DNA from: Exiguobacterium profundum
Lineage (GTDB): Bacteria; Bacillota; Bacilli; Exiguobacteriales; Exiguobacteriaceae
Length of the DNA: 64,000 bases
Direction: 5' to 3'
NCBI RefSeq assembly: GCF_001909285.1
Contig: NZ_MRSV01000001.1
Coordinates: forward strand, 1,737,051 to 1,801,050
Program-made: the position numbers and the translations under genes
The notes under the pieces: model-generated
Told to the model about the DNA's origin: nothing
Seen by the model: only the letters and a program-made list of their open reading frames with translations
The model's database searches: none
Shown: in pieces, positions 7,994-16,654 of the stretch
Layout: the number at the start of each line of letters is the position of its first letter
How positions within the stretch are numbered: position 1 is the stretch's first letter

Positions 7994-8326
7994 TTAAGCG
8001 GCAACAAGTGTTCGGCAAGCTTCCGCACAACGCTCACATGCTTTGGCACAGGCTTGACAATGGTCGTGCTGATGTCGTCCGCATTCAACCGCACACGTAT
8101 CACAGACTTGGGCGCATAAAGCAACGATTGGTTTTGAAAAGGCTGAATCTGTTTCTAAGGCATTTAAAGCTAAAGTACAAATGTCTGAGCATTCTCGAGT
8201 CAGGCGGATGCATTCGGTGAACATGTGTAAATCCTCTTCTTGCAAACTTTTTGAGAAGCAGTGTTTGCATGCGCGCATGCATTCGATCACGCTCGACAAT
8301 GTTTCTTCTACAGATGTACGTTCCAT
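7994..8326 (-). CDS. Cys-rich four-helix-bundle copper-binding protein
   Basis: A 110-residue cytosolic protein of the four-helix bundle copper-binding type (Csp3-like, often tagged DUF326). It has CMRACKHCF, MFTECIRLTRECSDIC, CAQVCDTCAVEC and CQACAKACERCAEAC: a repeating Cys-X2/3-Cys pattern along all four helices, with a short His-containing stretch (GRHQHDHC). Csp3 proteins store many Cu(I) ions in the core of the bundle; that role is assumed here. The ATG at 8326 is chosen, 7 bases behind GGGGGA, rather than the TTG just before it. Confidence 0.87.
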   Translation of the reverse strand: MERTSVEETLSSVIECMRACKHCFSKSLQEEDLHMFTECIRLTRECSDICTLALNALETDSAFSKPIVALCAQVCDTCAVECGRHQHDHCQACAKACERCAEACRTLVAA

Positions 8327-8401
8327 CAAAATTCCCCCTTATATGAAAAAGTCTAACTATCATTACCCGTTCAGAAAGAGGTTGAATCGCACCATACCAA
8401 T

Positions 8402-8432
8402 AAAAAAGCCACACCTCATTCGAGATGTGACC
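8402..8432 (-). terminator. Terminator of the tRNA transcript
   Basis: On the minus strand, CACATCTC / GAGGTGTG (one G-T pair) forms a hairpin followed by TTTTTT, just downstream of the tRNA gene. Confidence 0.8.
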
Positions 8433-8438
8433 AATTAA

Positions 8439-8511
8439 TGGAGCATAGGGGGCTCGAACCCCTGACCTCTACGCTGCCAGCGTAGCGCTCTCCCAGCTGA
8501 GCTAATGCCCC
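8439..8511 (-). tRNA. tRNA-Ala (anticodon GGC)
   Basis: On the minus strand the 73-base sequence folds as a cloverleaf. The acceptor stem is GGGGCAT with ATGCTCC and discriminator A. The D arm is GCTC-AGCTGGGA-GAGC. The anticodon stem CTACG/CGTAG carries the loop CTGGCAG, giving anticodon GGC, and the T arm is AGGGG-TTCGAGC-CCCCT. The 3' CCA is not encoded. Confidence 0.95.
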
Positions 8512-8634
8512 GTTCGAAATCATTATATCATCGTAGTATTCGACATGGCAATTCCCTTTTTGATTTTTGTTTTATAAAATTGGAGACGTGGGAATTTCAT
8601 GTTAGACGTTATATTAAGAAAGCAGGTGTGCTTC

Positions 8635-9498
8635 ATGGAAATGATTCTTTTGGCACTCTTACCGGCACTCATGTGGGGAAGCATTCCACTCATCGTGTCG
8701 AAAGTAGGAGGAAAACCGATTCAGCAGTTAATCGGAACGACCATCGGGGCGATGATCATGGCAACAGTGATTGCCCTCGTCTTCCGACCGGAGTTCACGA
8801 CACTCGCCATCGTGACCGGGTTTATCTCAGGGGCGTTCTGGGCGCTCGGTCAATATTTGCAGTTCCAATCGTTCCAAATCTTAAGCGTCTCCAAAGCGAT
8901 GCCAATCAGCACGGGGATGCAACTCGTTGGGACGTCTCTCTTTGGGGTCATCGTACTCGGGGACTGGCAGACATCGACGGAGCTATGGTTAGGGTTTTCA
9001 GCGCTCGTCTTGATTATCATCGGAGCGACTATGACTTCTTACCAACAGAAGAAAGATCAGGACAGTGCCGGTGCGTTGAAAAAGGGTTTACTCGTCCTAT
9101 TCGTTTCGAGTATTGGTTACGTCACGTATGCCGTCTTGACGAACTACTTTGAAGTAGAAGGGATCACCGCGATTCTTCCACAATCCGTGGGGATGTTCAT
9201 CGCGGCACTTCTGTTCAGTCTTCGTGAAAAGGACGTCAAGAAATTCGATCCACGCACATTCAAAAACATCTTGGCGGGGATCGCCTGGGGAATCGGGAAC
9301 TTCGGACTTTTCGTTTCAAGCGGAGAAGTGGGGATTGCGACTTCGTTCGCCTTATCCCAATTGAACGTCGTCGTGGCGACACTTGGTGGGATCTATCTCT
9401 TGAAAGAAGAGAAGACGACAAAAGAACGCGTCTTTGTTTTCATGGGAATCGGGTTGATTGTCGTCGCTGGATTTATGCTTGGGATTGCCAAGAGTTAA
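8635..9498 (+). CDS. glcU: GRP-family sugar transporter (glucose uptake protein GlcU type)
   Basis: A 287-residue protein of ten predicted transmembrane helices in the glucose/ribose permease family of drug/metabolite transporters. The length equals that of Bacillus GlcU. Family features are ALLPALMWGSIPLIV at the N-terminus, WALGQYLQFQSF near residue 80, PISTGMQLVGTSL, and GIAWGIGNFGLF in the second half. It is thought to take up glucose by proton symport. The ATG at 8635 has AGGTG 6-7 bases upstream; an earlier ATG at 8599 is possible but has a poorer site. Confidence 0.85.
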   Translation: MEMILLALLPALMWGSIPLIVSKVGGKPIQQLIGTTIGAMIMATVIALVFRPEFTTLAIVTGFISGAFWALGQYLQFQSFQILSVSKAMPISTGMQLVGTSLFGVIVLGDWQTSTELWLGFSALVLIIIGATMTSYQQKKDQDSAGALKKGLLVLFVSSIGYVTYAVLTNYFEVEGITAILPQSVGMFIAALLFSLREKDVKKFDPRTFKNILAGIAWGIGNFGLFVSSGEVGIATSFALSQLNVVVATLGGIYLLKEEKTTKERVFVFMGIGLIVVAGFMLGIAKS

Positions 9499-9520
9499 GT
9501 TTCAATTATGAAATGAAAAG

Positions 9521-9563
9521 AACCTTGAATGAACTCGATTTTGAGTGCCATTCAAGGTTTTTG
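9521..9563 (+). terminator. Terminator after glcU
   Basis: AACCTTGAATG (9521-9531) pairs with CATTCAAGGTT (9549-9559), followed by a T-rich run. Confidence 0.85.
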
Positions 9564-9705
9564 TTTTGAGTATCTTTCAATCGTTGAAATGAGAGCAGGA
9601 GAAGATGTGATCGATAGGGAAGTAATCTCATATTGCGTTCGTCATATAGGACGGGCAGCACATTCGTGATTGATCAAAAATTGTAGAATAAAGGGGAAAC
9701 GAATC

Positions 9706-10128
9706 ATGGAATCAAATGTCGTGACGATATCAACGCTCGTCGATGCACCAATCGAGAGAGTCTGGAAATTCTGGACAGAACCTGAACATATCAAACAATG
9801 GAATCATGCGTCTGACGATTGGCATACGATTGAGGCGGAGAACGACTTACGGGTCGGCGGGAAGTTTCGTAGTCGGATGGAAGCAAAAGATCAGAGCATG
9901 GGCTTTGATTTTGAAGGGGTATATGAGGAAGTTGAAGAAAATGAGCTTATTCAGTATCGTCTGGAGGATGAACGGAGAGTCAGAATTTCATTTGCTTCAG
10001 AAGGGGATCAGACGAAAGTGGTCGAGGTGTTTGATGCGGAGTCGATGAATCCGGTTGAAATGCAACGACAAGGCTGGCAGGCGATCCTCGACAATTTCAC
10101 TCGATATGCGAATGGGAAGAGTGTATAA
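9706..10128 (+). CDS. SRPBCC (AHSA1-type) domain protein
   Basis: A 140-residue single-domain START/Bet v1-like protein. Family signs are VDAPIERVWKFWTEPEHIKQWN at the start (split as VDAPIERVWKFW and TEPEHIKQWN), then DLRVGGKFRSRMEAKD, FEGVYEEVEENELIQYRLED and a closing GWQAILDNFTRYA. It has a hydrophobic ligand cavity; a ligand or role cannot be deduced. The ATG at 9706 follows AAGGGGAAAC. It appears to be monocistronic. Confidence 0.85.
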   Translation: MESNVVTISTLVDAPIERVWKFWTEPEHIKQWNHASDDWHTIEAENDLRVGGKFRSRMEAKDQSMGFDFEGVYEEVEENELIQYRLEDERRVRISFASEGDQTKVVEVFDAESMNPVEMQRQGWQAILDNFTRYANGKSV

Positions 10129-10262
10129 AAGATAAACGGAAGGTTTGAACAGCAGGTCCCTTTTCAATGAAAGTGGACGCTGCTGTTTGTCATGTTAGGC
10201 TAAATGATTGTCTAGGTTTTTTTAGCTTGAAGAGACGAATATAAATAAAAGGTGCTGGCAAT

Positions 10263-11123
10263 ATGTATGACTACACGTTACTAGAGAGACTCCTATTCCG
10301 ATTTCCTTCCTTCGATCATCAGAAAATGAAATCAGCGTTAGAACGGAAAACGGTATTGATTACTGGAGCGAGCTCAGGAATCGGGCAGGCGTTCGCTTAT
10401 TTACTAACGGATACAACCGCGCATCTGATTCTCGTTGCCCGTAGAGAAGCAGACATGAACGTCATGAAGTCTGAAATCGAGAAGGGATCAGCCACAGTGA
10501 CCGTGTTCCCGGCAGATCTTCGAATTGAAGAGGAACGGAATGGTTTGCTGGCGTATCTCCATCAACTACCGGACGGATTGGATGTTCTCGTCAGCAATGC
10601 TGGAATCTCCATCAATCGTCCCATCACTGAGTCACTCGATCGATACCATGACTTCACTCGGACGATGGCAATCAATTATTTTGCCCCGGTACAATTGATG
10701 CTATCGCTTATTCCGGTGCTCGAAAAGAAGAACGGGCAGATCGTCAATGTGTCGACCATCAATGTGTTACTTCATCCTTTTCCTCACTGGGCGGCCTATC
10801 AGGCATCAAAAGCCGCGTTCGATACGTGGTTTCGCTCTGCGGGTCCGGAACTCACAATCAAAAATATTTCCACGACGGCTCTATATCTACCGCTAGTAAA
10901 AACACCGATGATTAAACAAACTCTAGCTTATCAGCATTCTCCTGCCATGTCACCGGTACATGTGGCGGAACTGATTGGACATGCCCTGTATACGAAACGA
11001 CCAGTATATAAGCCGTGGTGGTTGTTCCTCGGTCAAGTAGCGTCTCTTGTTTTCAGAAGACCGATAGACTGGATGGTCCCTACATTACTTAAGAGAAAGG
11101 AGCGTGACAATAAGAATGGTTAA
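10263..11123 (+). CDS. SDR family NAD(P)-dependent oxidoreductase
   Basis: A 286-residue short-chain dehydrogenase of the DltE/fatty acyl-type group. It has a ~25-residue N-terminal extension and then VLITGASSGIGQAF (cofactor), LVARREADM (Arg after beta-2, favouring NADPH), VLVSNAGIS, VNVSTIN with the catalytic Ser, and YQASKAAF with the catalytic Tyr-Lys. The C-terminus carries hydrophobic and basic stretches (PWWLFLGQVASLVFRRP) and may bind membrane or lipid. Its stop overlaps the start of the acyl ligase gene, so the two products are translationally coupled and probably act on the same acyl substrate. Confidence 0.85.
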   Translation: MYDYTLLERLLFRFPSFDHQKMKSALERKTVLITGASSGIGQAFAYLLTDTTAHLILVARREADMNVMKSEIEKGSATVTVFPADLRIEEERNGLLAYLHQLPDGLDVLVSNAGISINRPITESLDRYHDFTRTMAINYFAPVQLMLSLIPVLEKKNGQIVNVSTINVLLHPFPHWAAYQASKAAFDTWFRSAGPELTIKNISTTALYLPLVKTPMIKQTLAYQHSPAMSPVHVAELIGHALYTKRPVYKPWWLFLGQVASLVFRRPIDWMVPTLLKRKERDNKNG

Positions 11124-12672
11124 GTTATTGAAAGTCTTGTCGCAGCTCCATTTTCTATCACCATCAAACCTAGTCCGTCTATTCGTCGCAATCCGTCAAA
11201 ACGGAATCAACTTGATGCTTCTTTTTACATTGACGGAAAAAGCAGGGAGTCAAAATACGGCTTTAGTGGACAGTCGAGAAACAGTGACGTATCAAGAGCT
11301 AAAGACACGATGTGAACACCTTGCTCATCATTTGGCTGATCAATATGGGGTTAAAAAGAAAAAAAAAGTGGCGTTTCTTTGTAAGAACCACGCGTCTTTC
11401 GTACAAGGGATGTTTGCGGCCTCACGACTTGGTGCTGACATCTACATGCTTCATTGTTCGATGAGTCAACTGCAGTTCAACCGGCTTGTAGAAGAACAAC
11501 CATTCGATCTCTTGATTTACGATGAGATGTTCGAAGAATTGATAGAGAACTCATCTTACGAACGTTCGACACTTGTCAGCTATTATCGCGATAAAGATTC
11601 AATCAACCGTTTATCGAGGTCGAAGCGACCTCATAAAGAAAAACTACCGGCCGCCTCGAGCGGGAAAATCGTGCTGTTGACCGTCGGTACTACGGGTAGT
11701 CCGAAACAAGTGACTCATAAACCATCCCTCTTTCACTTTCTAGCTCCATTCACGGCTTTATTGAACCAGTTGCAGTTGCCGTCATTCAACACTGCCTATA
11801 TTGCCACCCCGATTTACCATGGCTACGGCATCGCCATCCTTTTATCTTTTCTAGCGCTAGGGAAACAGGTCGTCATTCAAGAGAGCTTTGATGTGCAGAG
11901 AGCCTGTGACCTCATTCGGCGACACAAGGTAGAAGTGGTCACGGTCGTCCCGCTCATGATCCATAAAATGTTACGACACGATCCAACATCACTTTATTCT
12001 CTCGCTTGTATTGCTTCCGGTGGTGCGAAGCTTCATCCCGTTTTAGTCCGTGAAGTACATAACGAGTTGGGGAACGTCTTATACAATCTATATGGAACAT
12101 CGGAAGCGGGCTTGAATCTGATCGCCACACCAGAAGATTTACAGTATGATGCGAACACACTCGGGAGAAGGATTCCGGGAGGGGACTTAAAGGTAGTGAA
12201 AGATGGAATGGAAGTCGAGGCAGGCGCCATCGGGGAATTTTGCATACGAAATAAGTGGTCCATGCAAAACCAGAAAAACCGCTGGATTCAAACGGGTGAT
12301 GTCGGATACCGGGATGAGAACGGCTATTATTTTTTGTGTTTTTTTACAGACGACTTGATCATCTCGGCAGGAAACAATATTTATCCTGGGGAAGTCGAGA
12401 CGGTTTTGCGCGACCATCCGAATGTCGAGGACGCCGCCGTCATCGGGATAGAGGATATGTACGCGGGTCACATTTTGAAGGCATATGTACAGTTATATGA
12501 TGAAAAAATGACAGAAGAAGGGTTGGTGAGCTGGTTGCGCGAACAAGTGACAACATACCAGGTTCCTAGAGAAATCGTGTTTGTGAAGGAGTTGCCTTAT
12601 ACAGAGGTTGGAAAGCTAGACAGGAAACGACTTGAGGTGATCAAGTATGTTGAAGTGTGGAACTATAAGTAG
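11116..12672 (+). CDS. AMP-dependent acyl-CoA synthetase/ligase family protein
   Basis: A ~518-residue ANL-superfamily adenylating enzyme. The core motifs are LLTVGTTGSPKQ (P-loop, A3), LYNLYGTSEAG (A5), QTGDVGY (A7) and the C-terminal PYTEVGKLDRKRL with the catalytic Lys (A10). It activates a carboxylic acid as acyl-AMP and probably forms acyl-CoA. The A8 hinge region reads FTDDLIISAGNNIYP. The start is uncertain: GTG at 11104 is too close to AAAGGAG, while ATG at 11116 lies 13 bases behind it. It overlaps the SDR gene. Together they suggest activation and reduction of a fatty acyl group; the product is unknown. Confidence 0.85.
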   Translation: MVKLLKVLSQLHFLSPSNLVRLFVAIRQNGINLMLLFTLTEKAGSQNTALVDSRETVTYQELKTRCEHLAHHLADQYGVKKKKKVAFLCKNHASFVQGMFAASRLGADIYMLHCSMSQLQFNRLVEEQPFDLLIYDEMFEELIENSSYERSTLVSYYRDKDSINRLSRSKRPHKEKLPAASSGKIVLLTVGTTGSPKQVTHKPSLFHFLAPFTALLNQLQLPSFNTAYIATPIYHGYGIAILLSFLALGKQVVIQESFDVQRACDLIRRHKVEVVTVVPLMIHKMLRHDPTSLYSLACIASGGAKLHPVLVREVHNELGNVLYNLYGTSEAGLNLIATPEDLQYDANTLGRRIPGGDLKVVKDGMEVEAGAIGEFCIRNKWSMQNQKNRWIQTGDVGYRDENGYYFLCFFTDDLIISAGNNIYPGEVETVLRDHPNVEDAAVIGIEDMYAGHILKAYVQLYDEKMTEEGLVSWLREQVTTYQVPREIVFVKELPYTEVGKLDRKRLEVIKYVEVWNYK

Positions 12673-12801
12673 CATATAAAGGAATGAAGAGACATACATA
12701 GTTTATTAGGGAGCACATTTTTCTAAAGCCTTCTTATGAATACGAAGGGTTGTTTGTTGTAGTCTAATGAAATTAGCTTCTTTAAGTAATGAAGGACTGA
12801 A

Positions 12802-12957
12802 TTATGTTTTCGAAAAGACTAAAGTGTCTCTTCGTTCTGATTTATTGTCATAATGCAAAATATAATGTAAGTCACCAAAAACTGGAGTATACTCAATAAA
12901 GTCATTAACGGAAAAGCCCAATTGCTTTGCTTCCTCACTAACTAAGAACTGTATTAT
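12802..12957 (-). pseudogene. AT-rich decayed coding fragment
   Basis: The minus strand is open for 52 codons and gives a protein-like segment with LVSEEAKQLGFSVNDFIEY followed by TPVFGDLHYILHYDN. It has no start codon and no ribosome site, and a stop lies directly upstream. A further short protein-like stretch in another frame (about 12980-13050, minus) points to a frameshifted remnant. The family is not recognised. The rest of the 12673-13089 gap is AT-rich and shows nothing else. Confidence 0.3.
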
Positions 12958-13051
12958 TCATTTTGAATAGAACTTAAACAACCTAAAGAAGTGATTTGGT
13001 CATATTTATTGAAAATTGACAGATGAGTAAACCATTCTTCTTAGACTCAAA

Positions 13052-13083
13052 TAAAAAACCATCTACTATGTTAAAGTAGATGG
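13052..13083 (-). terminator. Terminator of the DUF624/araR transcript
   Basis: On the minus strand CCATCTACT / AGTAGATGG (9 bp) is followed by TTTTTT. It lies 7 bases after the stop codon of the DUF624 gene. Confidence 0.9.
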
Positions 13084-13089
13084 AAAAAT

Positions 13090-13716
13090 TCAATATTGCG
13101 TGGAGTCGATATCGATATGATTGTTCGTTATAGTACGATTTAATTGGTGGAGATATAGTTTCGTTTTTAAAAAAACGATGAACGAAAATCCGAACAACAA
13201 GTAGAGTGGTGACCGGTACGCGAGCATACCGAGTGCTGTGAACAACAAGAGCGCGAGCGCGACAATATAGCCGTATCGTATGATGCTGAATAAAGCTAAT
13301 TTCAAGGCATCCATCGTCTTCATCTCGTAGTGCGTCAAAATGGGAAACAGGAATAACGACAGGGAGATGAAGACAAATCCAATCACGAACAGACCTGCGA
13401 AGAGAATCGTCTGCCCTGTATGGATTTGCCGAATAAGTAAAAAGTCGATCAATAAGACGAATACAAACAATGTCCAGGCTATACCGAGCTTATAATGACG
13501 GCGCACTCCTTCATTAAAGAAGCGGAAGTAGGCGCGGAACACGCTGTAATCTTGGTTGATTGACCATTGTCTTGTGACGGCATGTAAAGCGTACAAGGCC
13601 GGGAACAACGTGATGACAGGCAGAATGCTCAGTAAGAAGACCACGTTCAGTTGCACCAGGCTGGTGACAAATTCGAGCGCTTGGAATAGCTTGTTGTGTT
13701 CATGTTTTAAATTCAT
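13090..13716 (-). CDS. DUF624 (YesL-like) membrane protein
   Basis: A 208-residue protein with five or six transmembrane helices of the DUF624 family, commonly found beside polysaccharide-utilisation ABC importers in Bacillales. Family signs are LVQLNVVFLLSILPVITLFPA near the N-terminus (LNVVFLLSILPVITLFPA in one helix), the RQWSINQDYSVFRAYFRFF segment, and FPILTHYEMKTMDALKLA. The ATG at 13716 has GGAGG 5 bases upstream. It follows araR by 27 bases and is probably cotranscribed with it. The function is unknown; the neighbourhood suggests a part in arabinan uptake or its control. Confidence 0.82.
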   Translation of the reverse strand: MNLKHEHNKLFQALEFVTSLVQLNVVFLLSILPVITLFPALYALHAVTRQWSINQDYSVFRAYFRFFNEGVRRHYKLGIAWTLFVFVLLIDFLLIRQIHTGQTILFAGLFVIGFVFISLSLFLFPILTHYEMKTMDALKLALFSIIRYGYIVALALLLFTALGMLAYRSPLYLLFGFSFIVFLKTKLYLHQLNRTITNNHIDIDSTQY

Positions 13717-13743
13717 GAGGACCTCCAAGAAGTTAGCAGAGAA

Positions 13744-14868
13744 TCAGCCTAATTTAGATTCGAGACGGTTATAGGGTGCAGTCGAGTTGCGGACGATCAA
13801 TTCGGGTTCATACGTATGTGACGGTGGCATCTCTTTTTTCTCGACGGCCGCGATAATCCACTCGGCTGCGGCACGACCCAATTCTTGCTTCGGGTGGATG
13901 ATCGAAGTCAGTTTAACCTCTGTCGCGACGGCAAGCACCGAGTCGTCATATCCGACGAGTGAGACGTCTTGCGGGACAGAGAGGCGTAGATTTCTCAACT
14001 GGTCCAACACATTAAGGGCGAGTTGGTCGTTATAACAGACGATTGCACTCGGCCGTTCGTCCGCGTTCTCAAACACTTGATGAATCACGTCATAAAAAGA
14101 GGGCACAAGTTCTTCTGTCGTATACGTTATAATTAATTCTGGCTCTAGGGGGAGATTGTATTCCCGGAACGCGCGTATAAAGCCGCGCATCCGATGGACC
14201 CCTTGAAGGTCATCTGTTTTGAAAAGTCCCATGATGCGCTCATGGCCAAGTTTGATGAGATGTTCGGCAGCCAAGAACCCACCCTTCTCGTCATCCATGA
14301 TCAAATAAGGGGGCGTCAACTGCGAATAGTATTGGTTAATCATCAAATAAGGCGTATGCTGTTGTTCGAGTTCTAAATAATATTTGATGTTCGGATTGTA
14401 GCTACTGCTCTTCGTCGGCTCGACTATCAACCCATCAATTTGACGATCTAACATCATCTCGAGGCACTGCCGTTCTTTCTCGACGTTGTTATCCGTACAA
14501 GATAAGGTCAACGTGTATCCTTTTGAAGCCAAGTGGGATTCAATCCCCCGGATGATGGACGGGAAGATATAATCAGACATGTAGGTCGTGATGACTCCGA
14601 TGTTTTTACCATTGCCTAAACGTTCGATCGTCTGGGGAGTCGAGGTCGGAAGGACCGGGGAACAATACGTGCCCGAGCCTTGTTCACGGTAAAGATAACC
14701 TTCGTTCACTAGTTCTCCTACAGCTTGTCGAATCGTATGACGGCTCACTCCAAATGATTGGACCAATTCATTTTCAGAAGGAATTTTTTCACCGGGTCTT
14801 ACCGTTCCATCTTTTATCCATTCAAGAATATGATCTTTGACCATATTGTACTTTGTGCGTTGTGCCAT
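13744..14868 (-). CDS. araR: Arabinose-responsive repressor AraR
   Basis: A 374-residue chimeric regulator. Residues 1-70 are a GntR-type winged helix (KIPSENELVQSFGVSRHTIRQ), and residues ~85-374 are a LacI/GalR-type sugar-binding domain (GLIVEPTK, LIMDDEKGGFLAAEHLIKLGH, AIVCYNDQLALN, SLVGYDDS). This arrangement and the ARA neighbourhood identify AraR, which leaves its operators when L-arabinose binds. The start at 14868 is chosen by alignment to AraR; a TTG at 14904 in the same frame is less likely. AraR-like operators lie just upstream, so autoregulation is likely. Confidence 0.92.
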   Translation of the reverse strand: MAQRTKYNMVKDHILEWIKDGTVRPGEKIPSENELVQSFGVSRHTIRQAVGELVNEGYLYREQGSGTYCSPVLPTSTPQTIERLGNGKNIGVITTYMSDYIFPSIIRGIESHLASKGYTLTLSCTDNNVEKERQCLEMMLDRQIDGLIVEPTKSSSYNPNIKYYLELEQQHTPYLMINQYYSQLTPPYLIMDDEKGGFLAAEHLIKLGHERIMGLFKTDDLQGVHRMRGFIRAFREYNLPLEPELIITYTTEELVPSFYDVIHQVFENADERPSAIVCYNDQLALNVLDQLRNLRLSVPQDVSLVGYDDSVLAVATEVKLTSIIHPKQELGRAAAEWIIAAVEKKEMPPSHTYEPELIVRNSTAPYNRLESKLG

Positions 14869-14904
14869 CTGGCGTCCCTGCTTTCTCTCATGTACGTCGA
14901 ACAA

Positions 14905-14918
14905 CTCATACGTACAAG
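14905..14918 (-). promoter_or_regulatory. AraR-like operator upstream of araR
   Basis: The minus strand reads CTTGTACGTATGAG, matching the core TTGTACGTA of AraR sites. A weaker site with TGTACGTCGA lies at 14889-14902. Both are within 60 bases of the araR start codon. Confidence 0.65.
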
Positions 14919-15000
14919 ATATGATCTTACTTCCATATTAACAAACAAATGTACCATTTACTATGAATAAGCAAAAAAATCATCTGAATCTTCTATGAAT

Positions 15001-15014
15001 ATGTACGGATGAAA
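15001..15014 (+). promoter_or_regulatory. AraR-like operator upstream of the araN promoter
   Basis: ATGTACGGATGAAA shares GTACGGATGAAA with the site before araB (21464-21475). It lies 24 bases upstream of the -35 box of the araN promoter and could serve in DNA looping with the site at 15174. Confidence 0.65.
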
Positions 15015-15037
15015 TATAAAAATACATAAAAATCGAA

Positions 15038-15066
15038 TTGACATGTCCGAACGTGTGTAATAGACT
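15038..15066 (+). promoter_or_regulatory. Promoter of the araNPQ operon
   Basis: TTGACA (15038-15043), a 17-base spacer and TAGACT (15061-15066). The -35 box is perfect and the -10 box matches at four of six bases. Confidence 0.6.
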
Positions 15067-15076
15067 CGAATTGTAC

Positions 15077-15090
15077 AGAAAACGCTTTCA
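15077..15090 (+). promoter_or_regulatory. cre site (CcpA) just downstream of the araN promoter
   Basis: AGAAAACGCTTTCA fits the cre consensus around the central CG with few mismatches. Placed at about +5 to +20, it would block transcription when CcpA binds during growth on preferred sugars. Confidence 0.7.
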
Positions 15091-15102
15091 TTACCAATTA
15101 TA

Positions 15103-15130
15103 TTGGTTTATTGGCTAGTAAATGTATAGT
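15103..15130 (+). promoter_or_regulatory. Possible second promoter before araN
   Basis: TTGGTT (15103-15108), a 16-base spacer and TATAGT (15125-15130). It lies downstream of the cre site and upstream of the palindromic operator at 15174. Confidence 0.4.
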
Positions 15131-15173
15131 GTCGTGTGGGCTTCATTATACAGTTTGCTTTTTTATTTAACTC

Positions 15174-15190
15174 AACATGTACGTACATCT
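15174..15190 (+). promoter_or_regulatory. Palindromic AraR operator in the araN leader
   Basis: ATGTACGTACAT (15177-15188) is a perfect 12-bp palindrome with the AraR core GTACGTAC. It sits 48 bases before the araN start codon and would act as a roadblock. Confidence 0.75.
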
Positions 15191-15235
15191 TTATCATGCT
15201 TTGCACATGAATATAAATTGATGGAGGAATTCACA

Positions 15236-16585
15236 ATGAATCGTAAAACGAAAAAAATGTTTGCGTTGACGATGTCAGCACTGATGACAACTTCTTTAGC
15301 GCTCGCCGGCTGTTCGGGAGACGAGGCAGGCGCGGATGGAAAAGTTGAACTGACATTTATGTTCCGTGGAAATCCAGAAGAGTTAAAAGCCTACCAAGCA
15401 ACGGTAAAACGTTTTGAAGAAGCCAACAAAGATGTAAAAGTGACGATGGTCCAGACGGCGCCGGATCAGTACGACACGAAACTCAAATCGGCCATCGCAG
15501 GTCGCAAAATCCCAGACGTCTTCTTCTATAATCCTGCCCAAGTGAAGGCCTATGTAAACTCGGGCGTGCTACTCGATATCACTGAAGCGGTTGAAACTTC
15601 AGAAGACGTCAAGTTGGACGACATTTGGGAGAAGGGTGTCGACAAATATCGTTTCGATGGGAAGACGCTCGGAGAAGGCGCGATTTACGGGCTACCGAAA
15701 GACTTAGGTCCGTTCGCACTCGGCTACAACAAGACGATGTTCGAAGATGCGGGCATCCCGCTTCCGGATAAAGACAAACCATATACATGGGACGAGTTCG
15801 TGGACGTGGCCAAACAGTTGACGAAAGACACGAACGGTGACGGGAAGATGGATCAGTACGGCACTGGCTTCAACGTGAACTGGGCCCTTCAACCGTTCGT
15901 TTGGAGTAATGGAGCGGACTGGATCAATGAAGATGGTACGAAAGTGACAATCGATGATCCGAAGTTCATCGAAGCGTTGCAATTCTTCGTCGATCAACAG
16001 TTGAAACACGGAATCACACCGTCAATCGGCGAAACACAGACGCTCGACACGTACCAACGTTGGCTGAAAGGACAGCTCGCCTTCTTCCCGGTCGGACCGT
16101 GGGATATGGCGGCATTTAAAGAACAGTTGAAATTCGAGTACGACTTACTCCCATGGCCAGCTGGTTCTACCGGTAAAGCGTCGGGATGGGTCGGATCGCT
16201 CGGGATTGGCGTCGGGTCGACGACGAAACATAAAGAGGAAGCGGCAGAGTTGGCCATGTACTTGTCTGCAGACCAAGAAGGGCAACAAGCGCTCGTAGAC
16301 GCGCAAGTCCAATTGCCGAACAGTATGGAAATCGCAGACAACTGGGCGGCTGATACGTCGATCAAACCAGAAAACAAACAAGAGTTCCTTGATTTGATCA
16401 ACGATTATGGCCGCGGCTTCCCGGCTGAGAAAACATACACGGCAGAATGGTACGACGAGTTCTTCAAAAACATCCAGCCTGTCCTCGATGGTAAAACATC
16501 GGTCGAAGACTATGTGAAGACGGCGCAGCCGAAGATGCAGAAGTTGCTCGATGCGGCGATCGAACAAGAGAAACAGGCGAACTGA
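15236..16585 (+). CDS. araN: Arabino-oligosaccharide ABC transporter, substrate-binding lipoprotein
   Basis: A 449-residue extracellular solute-binding protein of family 1 (MalE type). The signal peptide ends in the lipobox LALAGC, with the lipid-modified Cys at residue 26. The mature part has [42 protein letters not shown] and FPVGPWDM, which are typical for sugar-binding proteins. GGAGG precedes the ATG at 15236. It is the first gene of the araN-araP-araQ importer; the family and context point to arabinan-derived oligosaccharides. An MsmX-type ATPase must be supplied from elsewhere, as none is encoded here. Confidence 0.88.
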   Translation: MNRKTKKMFALTMSALMTTSLALAGCSGDEAGADGKVELTFMFRGNPEELKAYQATVKRFEEANKDVKVTMVQTAPDQYDTKLKSAIAGRKIPDVFFYNPAQVKAYVNSGVLLDITEAVETSEDVKLDDIWEKGVDKYRFDGKTLGEGAIYGLPKDLGPFALGYNKTMFEDAGIPLPDKDKPYTWDEFVDVAKQLTKDTNGDGKMDQYGTGFNVNWALQPFVWSNGADWINEDGTKVTIDDPKFIEALQFFVDQQLKHGITPSIGETQTLDTYQRWLKGQLAFFPVGPWDMAAFKEQLKFEYDLLPWPAGSTGKASGWVGSLGIGVGSTTKHKEEAAELAMYLSADQEGQQALVDAQVQLPNSMEIADNWAADTSIKPENKQEFLDLINDYGRGFPAEKTYTAEWYDEFFKNIQPVLDGKTSVEDYVKTAQPKMQKLLDAAIEQEKQAN

Positions 16586-16633
16586 TCAGAGAGTCGAAAC
16601 GGGGGTGGCGAAGTTCGCCACCCGCGTCTCTGA
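16586..16633 (+). other. Intercistronic stem-loop between araN and araP
   Basis: Two nested inverted repeats: inner GGGTGGCGAA / TTCGCCACCC (16603-16612 and 16614-16623) and outer TCAGAGA / TCTCTGA (16586-16592 and 16627-16633). There is no T run, so an mRNA-stabilising or processing hairpin is more likely than a full terminator. It would favour a higher level of binding protein than of permease. Confidence 0.7.
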
Positions 16634-16654
16634 CGTTGAAAGGATGGAAGAACA

